Positions 1 through 5,680 of a DNA stretch of 5,979 nt are shown here, piece by piece; positions within the stretch are counted from its first letter, which is position 1; each line of letters begins with the position of its first letter. A program made the translations under genes and the position numbers. The DNA lies in contig WOYR01000005.1 in the NCBI GenBank assembly GCA_011620705.1, forward strand, positions 1-5,979. The letters run 5' to 3'. This DNA comes from Microbacteriaceae bacterium (GTDB taxonomy: Bacteria; Actinomycetota; Actinomycetes; Actinomycetales; Microbacteriaceae). The notes beneath the pieces are model-generated. The model saw only the letters and a program-made list of their open reading frames with translations. It ran no database searches and was not told where the DNA came from.

Positions 1-35
1 TGAGTCCGACCCGACCAGCACTGAAGGAACACACC
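1..35 (+). other. Probable kdpB-kdpC junction with kdpC ribosome binding site
   Basis: The window opens with TGA, which could be the stop codon of kdpB, since kdpB normally lies directly before kdpC. With no upstream sequence this is inference only. The purine-rich GAAGGA at 23-28 ends 7 bases before the kdpC ATG at 36 and is a good Shine-Dalgarno site, supporting that start. No promoter or terminator is visible in these 35 bases, which fits co-transcription with an upstream gene. Confidence 0.4.
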
Positions 36-626
36 ATGAAGCTCTCACGCCAGGCGTGGGTCTCGATCCGCGCGATGCTCGTCATCACCGTCGTCTGCGG
101 GATCCTCTACCCGGCGGCCATCTGGGTCATCGGGCTGGCGATGCCGGGACAGTCGAACGGCTCGCTGGTCTCGCAGAACGGCAAGGTGGTGGGCTCCTCG
201 CTCATCGGCCAGTCGTTCACCGACAAGAAGGGCAATGCGCTGCCGCAGTGGTTCCAGTCTCGACCCTCTGCGGCCGGCGCCGGCTACGATGGCGCCGCAT
301 CCGGCGGCTCGAACTACGGGCCGGAGAACGAAGACTTGATCAAGGCCATCGAGGACCGCCAGGCCGCCATCGAGAAGCTCGACGGCGTCACCCGGGACCA
401 GATCCCCGCCGACGCCGTGACCGCATCCGGGTCCGGCCTCGACCCCGCCATCAGCGAAGCGTACGCCCTGCTGCAAGTGCCGCGCGTCGCCCAGGCGCGA
501 GGACTCCCGGATGGCACAGTGCGCACTCTCGTCGAGCAGCGCCTGCAAGGGCGACCGCTGGGCTACCTCGGCGAGCCCACCGTCAACGTGCTCGAACTCA
601 ACCTCGCCCTCGCGGCGCTGAAGTAG
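36..626 (+). CDS. kdpC: KdpC, potassium-transporting ATPase C subunit
   Basis: This is the small membrane-anchored subunit of the KdpFABC high-affinity K+ pump. In the known family it sits beside KdpA (channel-like) and KdpB (P-type ATPase), stabilises the complex and raises ATP affinity. The 196-aa length is normal. One N-terminal transmembrane helix spans about residues 13-35, and the rest is the extracytoplasmic domain. Family motifs are visible: GSSLIGQ (53-59), F-x-S-RPS (73-78), GGSNYGP (90-96), VTASGSGLDP (128-137), QVPRVAQARG (147-156) and the C-terminal VNVLELNLAL. The residue after GLDP is Ala138; His or Asn is more usual there. The ATG is supported by GAAGGA 7 bases upstream. kdpD follows after 31 bases with no terminator between them, so kdpC and kdpDE are probably co-transcribed. 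kdpA and kdpB are not in the window. Confidence 0.97.
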   Translation: MKLSRQAWVSIRAMLVITVVCGILYPAAIWVIGLAMPGQSNGSLVSQNGKVVGSSLIGQSFTDKKGNALPQWFQSRPSAAGAGYDGAASGGSNYGPENEDLIKAIEDRQAAIEKLDGVTRDQIPADAVTASGSGLDPAISEAYALLQVPRVAQARGLPDGTVRTLVEQRLQGRPLGYLGEPTVNVLELNLALAALK

Positions 627-657
627 CTCAGCAACAGGATGAGTCAGACTGGGGCGC

Positions 658-3192
658 ATGGCTAGAGGCCGTCTGCGGGTGATGCTCGGCGCCGCACCCG
701 GCGTCGGCAAGACCTTCGCGATGCTCGAGGAGGGCCGCCGCCTGCTGGGCGAGGGCAAGGACGTCGTGGTGGCGGTCGTCGAAACCCACGGCCGCGCCGC
801 GACCCAGGCCCTCGTCGAGGGGCTGGAGGTCATCCCCCGGCGAACGGTCGAGCATCGCGGGGTGATGCTCAGCGAGATGGACCTGGCCGCGGTGATCGCG
901 CGGCATCCCGACATCGCCCTGGTCGATGAGCTCGCGCACACCGACGCACCGGGCCTCGAGCACGAGAAGCGCTGGCAGGATGTGGCCTCGGTCCTCGACG
1001 CCGGCATCGACGTGATCTCGACGGTCAACATCCAGCACATCGAGTCGCTCAATGATGTGGTGCGGCAGATCACCGGGGTGCCGCAGCGCGAGACGATCCC
1101 GGATGCCGTGCTGCGCAGCGCCGACCAGGTCGAGCTGATCGACCTCACACCGCAGTCCTTGCGCGACCGCCTCTCGCAGGGCCTGGTCTACCCCGGTACG
1201 CGGGTTGATGCCGCGCTGAGCAACTACTTCCGCCTCGGCAACCTCACCGCGCTGCGCGAACTCGCTCTGCTGTGGCTCGCCGACGAGGTGGACCAGGCGC
1301 TGAAGGCCTATCGTGCCGAACACGGGATCGACGCCTCCTGGGAAGCGCGCGAGCGCATCGTCGTGGCACTGACCGGCGGCCCCGAGGGCGATACCCTGCT
1401 GCGGCGCGGCGCACGGATCGCCCAGCGCTCCGGCGGGGGCGAGCTGTTCGCAGTTCACGTCACGAACCCGGACGGGCTCGCCCGGCCAGACTCCGGCAAT
1501 CTGTCGGCGCAGCGCGCCCTGGTCGAGTCGCTCGGCGGCAGCTTCCACCAACTGGTCGCCGAGCAGGTCCCCTCTGCACTGGTGGCGTTCGCGCGCAGTG
1601 TCAACGCGACGCAGCTCGTCATCGGCGTCAGCCGCCGCAGCAGGATCCAGACCTTCTTCGGCGGCGCAGGCACCTCGTCGACCGTTGTCCGGCTCTCGGG
1701 CGACATCGATGTGCACATCGTGTCCCACTCGGAGGCGGGCTCGCGGCGCCTGCCCCACCTCGCCGGCGGCCTGTCACTGCGCCGCCGGGTGATCGGGCTG
1801 GTCACCACGGTCATCGGGCTGCCACTGCTGACCCTGGCGCTGACCACGTTCCGCAGTGCCGCCTCGCTGCCTACCGACGTCCTGATGTTCCAGCTCTTCA
1901 TCGTGATCGTCGCGCTGGTCGGGGGGATCCGGCCGGCGCTGCTCGCCGCCGTCGCCGCCGGGTTCCTGCTGGACTTCTTCTTCGTCCCCCCGCTGTATCT
2001 GATCCGGATCGCGGACCCCCTGCACTTCCTCGCCCTGGTGATCTTCGTCATCGTGGCCGCACTGGTCTCCCTCGTGGTCGACCAGGCTGCCCGCCGGGCA
2101 CGGGTCTCCGCACGAGCATCGGCCGAAGCCGAGGTGCTCGTCGCGGTCGCCGGCGGGGTGCTGCAAGGGGCGGACGCGCTGCAGGCCCTCGTCGCCCGCC
2201 TGCGAGAGAGCTTCGGGATGACCAGCGTGCGCCTGCTCCAGGGCGACGAGGTGGTGGCCGTCGCAGAGGACCCGGATGCCGCATCCGGCGACGACGAGCG
2301 CAGCGGGATCCCGCTCGGCGAGGAGGCCAGGATCGAGCTGGTGGGTCATGCGCTCGAACCGTCGGACCGCCGCATCCTCGATGCCTTCGTCTCGCAGTTG
2401 GAGGCCGGCCTTCTGCAGCGCCGCCTCACCTCCGAGGCGGAGGGCGCGCGGCCCTTCGTCGAGGCGGACCGGCTCCGTTCCGCCCTGCTGGCCGCGGTCA
2501 GCCACGACCTGCGCCGCCCGCTCGCCTCGGCAACCGCCGCCGTCAGTTCGCTGCGCTCCTCCGAAGTGAGGCTGAGCGCGTCCGACCGCGCCGAGCTGCT
2601 GGCGACCGCGGACGAGAGCCTGACGGCTCTGGGCGTGCTCGTCACCGATCTGCTCGACGTCACGCGCCTGCAGGCGGGCGTGATCGGGATCGCCCTGGCG
2701 CCCGTGGCGCTCGACGACGTGGTCGGCGGCGCGCTCGACGAGCTGCGACTGTCTCCTGGCGAGGTCTCCCTCGAACTCACCACCGTGCCTCCGGTGGACG
2801 CCGACGCCGCCCTGCTGCAGCGCGCCGTCGTGAACCTGCTGAGCAACGCGCTGCGCTTCTCCCCCGCCGGATCGCCGCCGGTGGTGGCCACCAGCTCGTT
2901 CGGCGACCAGGTGCAGTTGCGGGTCGTCGATCGCGGGCCCGGCATCCCTGCCGACAAGCGCGACGAGGTCTTCGTACCCTTCCAGCGCCTCGGCGACGTC
3001 GACAACTCAGGTGGCGTCGGCCTGGGGCTGTCCCTCTCGAAGGGATTCGTCGAGGCGATGGGCGGCACCCTGGAAGCCGAGGACACCCCCGGCGGCGGGC
3101 TGACCATGGTGATCGAGCTGCCGGTCGCCGACCGGGCGCGCTCGCTGCCGGTCGTCGCGCGCCGAACGAAGGATGCGGAGACCTCGCCGTGA
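658..3192 (+). CDS. kdpD: KdpD, osmosensitive K+ channel sensor histidine kinase
   Basis: This is the membrane sensor kinase that responds to low K+ or osmotic stress and phosphorylates KdpE to switch on the kdp pump. At 844 aa it is somewhat shorter than the E. coli protein (about 894). Domains in order: a KdpD N-terminal ATP-binding domain (about 1-215) with Walker A GAAPGVGKT (11-19), the DELAHT motif (90-95) and STVNIQHIESLND (121-133); a universal-stress-protein-like domain (about 231-357); four transmembrane helices (about 378-398, 406-424, 427-446, 454-474); an Arg-rich stretch after TM4 (479-486); a GAF-like linker (about 490-588); and the kinase core. The kinase core has H-box SHDLRRPLA with phosphoacceptor His616, N-box NLLSN (726-730), G1 DRGPG (758-762), the F-box around VFVPF, and G2 GVGLGLSLSK (786-795). 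Arg620 replaces the usual Thr/Asn four residues after the His. The start follows homology: MARGRLRVMLGAAPG is family-typical, only a weak GGGG (651-654) precedes it, and an in-frame TGA at 640-642 limits upstream extension. Confidence 0.97.
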   Translation: MARGRLRVMLGAAPGVGKTFAMLEEGRRLLGEGKDVVVAVVETHGRAATQALVEGLEVIPRRTVEHRGVMLSEMDLAAVIARHPDIALVDELAHTDAPGLEHEKRWQDVASVLDAGIDVISTVNIQHIESLNDVVRQITGVPQRETIPDAVLRSADQVELIDLTPQSLRDRLSQGLVYPGTRVDAALSNYFRLGNLTALRELALLWLADEVDQALKAYRAEHGIDASWEARERIVVALTGGPEGDTLLRRGARIAQRSGGGELFAVHVTNPDGLARPDSGNLSAQRALVESLGGSFHQLVAEQVPSALVAFARSVNATQLVIGVSRRSRIQTFFGGAGTSSTVVRLSGDIDVHIVSHSEAGSRRLPHLAGGLSLRRRVIGLVTTVIGLPLLTLALTTFRSAASLPTDVLMFQLFIVIVALVGGIRPALLAAVAAGFLLDFFFVPPLYLIRIADPLHFLALVIFVIVAALVSLVVDQAARRARVSARASAEAEVLVAVAGGVLQGADALQALVARLRESFGMTSVRLLQGDEVVAVAEDPDAASGDDERSGIPLGEEARIELVGHALEPSDRRILDAFVSQLEAGLLQRRLTSEAEGARPFVEADRLRSALLAAVSHDLRRPLASATAAVSSLRSSEVRLSASDRAELLATADESLTALGVLVTDLLDVTRLQAGVIGIALAPVALDDVVGGALDELRLSPGEVSLELTTVPPVDADAALLQRAVVNLLSNALRFSPAGSPPVVATSSFGDQVQLRVVDRGPGIPADKRDEVFVPFQRLGDVDNSGGVGLGLSLSKGFVEAMGGTLEAEDTPGGGLTMVIELPVADRARSLPVVARRTKDAETSP

Positions 3193-3881
3193 AGATCCTG
3201 ATCGCCGACGACGACCCGCAGATCGTCCGGGCGCTGCGCATCACCCTCGGTGCCCGCGGCTACGAGGTGGTGACCGCATCCGACGGCAAGGCCGCGCTGG
3301 ATGCCGCAACCCGCACCCATCCCGACATTGTCGTGCTCGACCTCGGCATGCCCGGCCTCACGGGTGTGCAGGTCATCCAGGCCCTCCGCGGATGGACCAA
3401 GGTGCCGATCCTCGTGGTCTCGGGCCGGAGCGAGTCCTGGGACAAGGTGGCTGCCCTCGATGCGGGAGCGGACGACTACGTGACCAAACCGTTCGCCGCC
3501 GATGAACTGCTGGCGCGCATCCGCGCCCTAGGCCGGCGCACGCCCGCGGAGGACGGGGAGCCGGTGGTCGGCTTCGGCGATGTGATCGTGGACCTCTCGG
3601 CCCGCCTGGTCACGCGCGCGGGATCGCCGGTGCGGCTGACGCCGACCGAATGGCGGCTGCTCGAGGTGCTGGTGCGCAACCCGGGCCGGCTGGTGACACG
3701 CGAGAAGCTGCTGACCGAGGTCTGGGGTCCGCAGTACACGACCGATACCGGGTATCTGCGCCTCTACCTCTCGCAGCTTCGGAAGAAACTCGAGGCGGAG
3801 CCGTCGAACCCGCGTTATCTGGTCACCGAGGCCGGCATGGGCTACCGCTTCGTGCCCGATGCGGCCCCGATGGACCCCTAG
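3189..3881 (+). CDS. kdpE: KdpE, OmpR-family response regulator of kdp
   Basis: This is the cytoplasmic DNA-binding partner of KdpD. When phosphorylated it activates the kdp promoter. The 230 residues form a receiver domain (about 1-118) and an OmpR/PhoB winged-helix domain (about 128-222). Visible receiver residues are the acidic triad DDD (7-9), phosphoacceptor Asp51 in VVLDLGMPG, Ser78 in VVSGR, and Lys100 in YVTKPF. The winged helix shows TPTEWRLLEVLVRNPGRLVT, the LSQLRKKLE recognition-helix region, and the final EAGMGYRF hairpin. The start is GTG at 3189, whose last two bases plus the next A form the kdpD TGA stop. This 4-base overlap implies translational coupling and matched kinase/regulator output. 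The same frame is open far upstream inside kdpD because of high GC, so the start rests on the domain boundary and the coupling. The TAG stop overlaps the stop of the convergent desaturase gene, and no terminator hairpin separates them. Confidence 0.97.
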   Translation: MKILIADDDPQIVRALRITLGARGYEVVTASDGKAALDAATRTHPDIVVLDLGMPGLTGVQVIQALRGWTKVPILVVSGRSESWDKVAALDAGADDYVTKPFAADELLARIRALGRRTPAEDGEPVVGFGDVIVDLSARLVTRAGSPVRLTPTEWRLLEVLVRNPGRLVTREKLLTEVWGPQYTTDTGYLRLYLSQLRKKLEAEPSNPRYLVTEAGMGYRFVPDAAPMDP

Positions 3882-4981
3882 AGCCTTCGGTACTGAACCA
3901 CCATCGGGCACTCGAAGCTCGCGAGCTGCCCCGAGTGGAGGCCGATCTCGTGCAGGTAGCCGAGCACGATGGCATAGGCGCGGCGCAACGAGGTCTCGGT
4001 GTACGGGATGCCCTCCCGGGCGCACGCCTCGCGCACCAGCACCCGGGTGCGGCGCAGATGCGGCCTGGCCATGCTGGGGAACAGGTGGTGCTCGATCTGG
4101 AAGTTCAGGCCGCCCATCAGCGCGGTCATCCAGAAGCCCCCCTTCACGTTGCGCGAGGTCAGCACCTGCTTGCTCAGGAAGTCGAGCCGCGCGCCCTCGG
4201 GCACGATCTGCATCCCGATGTGATTCGGAGCGAACGATGCGCCCATGTAGACGCCGAAGACGGCGAGCTGCACGCCGAGGAAGGCGAACGCCATGCCCAG
4301 CGGAAGCACCCAGAAGATCCCGCCCACGACGAGAGCCATGCGCAGCACCAGCAGGACGATCTCGAGGGCGCGGCCGTCCACCTTGCCACGGCCGAAGACG
4401 TGGGCGAACGATTGGACGTGCAGGTTGATGCCCTCGAAAACGAGAGCCGGGAAGAACAGCGCGCTCTGGTGCCGGGTGATCCAGGCGCGGATCCCGCGTG
4501 CGTTCGCGGCATCCTGCTCCACGAAGGAGAAGGTGTCCACCGCGATGTCCGGGTCCCTGCCGATCATGTTCGGGTTCGCGTGGTGGCGCGTGTGCTTGTT
4601 CATCCACCACGAATAGCTCATTCCGACCACGCCGACGGCCAGCGCGCGGCCGGCGACGTCATTGGCCTTCCCCGAAGTGAAGACCTGCCGATGGGATGCC
4701 TCGTGGCCCAGGAACGCGAACTGGGTGAAGATGATCCCCAGCGCACCTGCGACGAGCAGCTGCAACCAGGAGTTCCCGAGCAGCATGAACCCGGTGATGG
4801 CGCCGCCCAGCGCGACGACGAGCGTCGCGAACACGCTGCAGTAGAACACGCGACTGCGCTCGAGCAGACCGGCCGAGCGGACCGCGCTGAGAAGGCTCGA
4901 GAATGAGCTGATCGGCGTGGCGGCGCCGGGGACGCGCGGCACCGTCGCCCGGATCACGCCGAGGGAGGAACTGGTGGACAT
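3878..4981 (-). CDS. Membrane-bound fatty-acid (acyl-CoA/acyl-lipid) desaturase
   Basis: This is an integral membrane di-iron desaturase that uses O2 and electrons to put a cis double bond into fatty acyl chains. It has all three histidine boxes: HEASH (93-97), HTRHH (130-134) and QIEHH followed by LFP (295-299). The Gln-type third box is typical of the branch containing linoleoyl-CoA/front-end desaturases and many actinobacterial acyl-CoA desaturases. Hydrophobic segments lie at about 47-68, 72-92, 112-122, 205-225 and 227-247. The 367-aa length is normal. No cytochrome b5 domain is fused and no ferredoxin or reductase gene is adjacent, so the electron donor must be encoded elsewhere. Regiospecificity and substrate cannot be read from the sequence. 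The ATG is backed by GAGG about 5 bases upstream (minus strand, 4987-4990), and the first 28 residues are a Ser/Thr-rich tail. It is convergent with kdpE (stops overlap) and divergent from the cold-shock gene, a context suggesting membrane adaptation to temperature (inference). Confidence 0.93.
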   Translation of the reverse strand: MSTSSSLGVIRATVPRVPGAATPISSFSSLLSAVRSAGLLERSRVFYCSVFATLVVALGGAITGFMLLGNSWLQLLVAGALGIIFTQFAFLGHEASHRQVFTSGKANDVAGRALAVGVVGMSYSWWMNKHTRHHANPNMIGRDPDIAVDTFSFVEQDAANARGIRAWITRHQSALFFPALVFEGINLHVQSFAHVFGRGKVDGRALEIVLLVLRMALVVGGIFWVLPLGMAFAFLGVQLAVFGVYMGASFAPNHIGMQIVPEGARLDFLSKQVLTSRNVKGGFWMTALMGGLNFQIEHHLFPSMARPHLRRTRVLVREACAREGIPYTETSLRRAYAIVLGYLHEIGLHSGQLASFECPMVVQYRRL

Positions 4982-5171
4982 GGAGGCCTCGAGAAAATCG
5001 GTGTGCGACTTCTCAGCCGGAGGAACGAGCGGATGCTCTAGATGACTGACCGTAACGCGCCTGGCTGAACAACGGCCCCCAAACCGCTGTCCGGTGAATC
5101 ACAATCCCCGAGCTCGCTTCTATTTCGGTTCGGTGAAATGTTGCGGATGCCCCGTCGAAACCACCCTCGCG

Positions 5172-5182
5172 TGCTATACGGT
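5172..5182 (+). promoter_or_regulatory. Possible extended -10 promoter element for csp
   Basis: TGCTATACGGT contains a TGn extension followed by TATACG, and the overlapping TACGGT fits the actinobacterial TANNNT form. No good -35 hexamer lies 16-19 bases upstream, which an extended -10 can tolerate. Transcription starting just downstream, near 5187, would give a leader of about 140 bases before the csp ATG, similar in kind to the long leaders of cold-induced csp genes. The palindrome CAACTAGTTG would then lie at or around the start site. Confidence 0.35.
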
Positions 5183-5217
5183 TGCCAACTAGTTGTTGTG
5201 TTACGCAGGTAAGTGAC

Positions 5218-5326
5218 ATGGACGTCTACCGCCGGTGGTGTCCAGGTCATGCATGAGCGGATCAAAAGACACCGCGACGATCCGCTCCGAACGACGGAGC
5301 CGAGCAGTAGAGAAAGCAGTACATCA
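5218..5326 (+). promoter_or_regulatory. Structured csp mRNA leader with small upstream ORFs
   Basis: Two hairpins can be drawn. One spans 5220-5243 (GGACG pairing with the end TGTCC, an inner stem closing on a GCC loop, one bulge). The other is a perfect 6-bp stem at 5284-5300 (GCTCCG, AACGA loop, CGGAGC). A 12-codon ORF at 5218-5256 would encode MDVYRRWCPGHA. Its TGA overlaps the ATG of a second, 30-codon ORF (5253-5345) that runs over the csp start in another frame. Neither has a strong ribosome binding site and they may be chance. Cold-shock mRNAs in other bacteria use long leaders that refold with temperature, so a regulatory leader is plausible here. The function is inferred, not shown. 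Confidence 0.4.
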
Positions 5327-5530
5327 ATGCCCACTGGAACCGTGAAGTGGTTCAACGCCGAAAAGGGTTTCGGCTTCATCACCCCCGATGACGGATCGCA
5401 GGATCTGTTCGCCCACTACTCCGCCATCGAGGCCTCGGGTTACCGCAGCCTCGAAGAGGGACAGCGCGTCGAGTTCGAGGTGACCCAGGGCCAGAAGGGC
5501 CCGCAGGCCGCCGCGATCAAGCTCGCGTAG
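5327..5530 (+). CDS. cspA: Cold-shock protein, CspA family RNA/ssDNA chaperone
   Basis: This is a 67-aa single cold-shock domain protein, the usual length. Csp proteins bind single-stranded RNA and DNA and melt mRNA structure, helping translation in the cold or acting as general RNA chaperones. The start MPTGTVKWFNAEKG is family-typical. RNP1 is KGFGFI (13-18), and the RNP2 position reads LFAHYSAI (27-34) where VFVHFSAI is the common form. The aromatic residues Trp8, Phe15, Phe17, Phe28, His30 and Tyr31 of the binding face are present. The C-terminal VTQGQKGPQAAAIKL is standard. The frame is open upstream to a GTG at 5213, but the extra 38 residues resemble no Csp, so I place the start at 5327. 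Only a weak purine run (GAGAAAG, 5310-5316) precedes it. The symbol reflects family membership; the paralogue cannot be assigned. A strong hairpin terminator follows, so it is probably monocistronic. Confidence 0.95.
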   Translation: MPTGTVKWFNAEKGFGFITPDDGSQDLFAHYSAIEASGYRSLEEGQRVEFEVTQGQKGPQAAAIKLA

Positions 5531-5546
5531 TCCACGCACCTTCGCG

Positions 5547-5583
5547 AAACGCGCCTCCCGGCTTCGGCCGGGGGGCGCGTTTC
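5547..5583 (+). terminator. Intrinsic terminator after csp, possibly bidirectional
   Basis: The arm AAACGCGCCTCCCGGC (5547-5562) pairs with GCCGGGGGGCGCGTTT (5567-5582) around a TTCG tetraloop, forming a 16-bp stem with one T-G wobble, followed by TTTCTGTATT on the plus strand. It begins 16 bases after the csp stop. On the minus strand the hairpin also ends in TTT, so it could stop read-through from the convergent rnpB, though the T run is short in that direction. Confidence 0.9.
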
Positions 5584-5607
5584 TGTATTGCGGCCCTGAC
5601 TTTCGAC

Positions 5608-5648
5608 GGTTCGCAGTTCTTTCGTCCGGACGAACCCGCGAAACTGCG
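5608..5648. repeat. Nested inverted repeats between csp and rnpB
   Basis: The core TTCGTCCGGACGAA (5621-5634) is a perfect 14-base palindrome. Outside it CGCAGTT (5612-5618) is complementary to AACTGCG (5642-5648), and GGTTCG (5608-5613) is complementary to CGAACC (5631-5636), so several competing stems are possible. It lies about 33 bases beyond the likely 3' end of rnpB and 25 bases past the csp terminator, in a 150-base gap with no gene. It lacks a following T run, so it is not a typical terminator. Its role is unknown; it may be a dispersed intergenic repeat or part of an rnpB 3' trailer. Confidence 0.55.
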
Positions 5649-5680
5649 CCAAACCCTCGACAGCAGCGAGCCTGGGGTGC

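Larger units (their letters stand above)
4982..5326. other. Divergent intergenic region between desaturase and cold-shock gene
   Basis: These 345 bases hold the upstream regions of both flanking genes and are visibly less GC-rich around 5101-5215 than the coding DNA. On the minus strand GAGG at 4987-4990 serves the desaturase; I could not find a convincing -35/-10 pair for it. On the plus strand a possible extended -10 lies at 5172-5180, followed by the 10-base palindrome CAACTAGTTG (5186-5195) and a structured leader for csp. A 68-codon minus-strand ORF (5013-5219) crosses this region, but it has no recognisable domain and I do not call it a gene. The palindrome could be an operator for a dimeric repressor; that is inference. 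Confidence 0.6.

Noticed and set aside
2272..2288. A perfect inverted repeat (CCGGATGC / GCATCCGG) inside kdpD
   Set aside because: It encodes a plausible acidic linker (DPDAASG) of the GAF-like region. It has no T run and no sign of a regulatory role, and fits the frequent GGATGC word.
45..3320. Long minus-strand ORFs (45-1148, 628-1758, 1774-2505, 2346-3320) opposite kdpC and kdpD
   Set aside because: They are antisense shadows of high-GC genes with low-complexity composition and no recognisable motif.
1272..3881. An 869-codon open frame through kdpD into kdpE on the plus strand
   Set aside because: It is the kdpE frame staying open upstream because stop codons are rare at this GC. The part before 3189 is Arg/Ala/Pro-rich with no domain, and kdpD in the other frame is unmistakable.
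3528..4906. Overlapping ORFs in the desaturase region (plus strand 3650-4906, minus strand 3528-4610)
   Set aside because: They are alternate frames of a gene whose three histidine boxes clearly define the real frame.
5013..5219. A 68-codon minus-strand ORF upstream of the desaturase
   Set aside because: It has no good ribosome binding site and no domain, and it overlaps the likely promoter region for csp.
5213..5326. A 38-residue N-terminal extension of the cold-shock protein from GTG 5213
   Set aside because: Csp proteins start at the MxxGTVKWF block, the extension has no homology I recognise, and the region looks like a structured leader.
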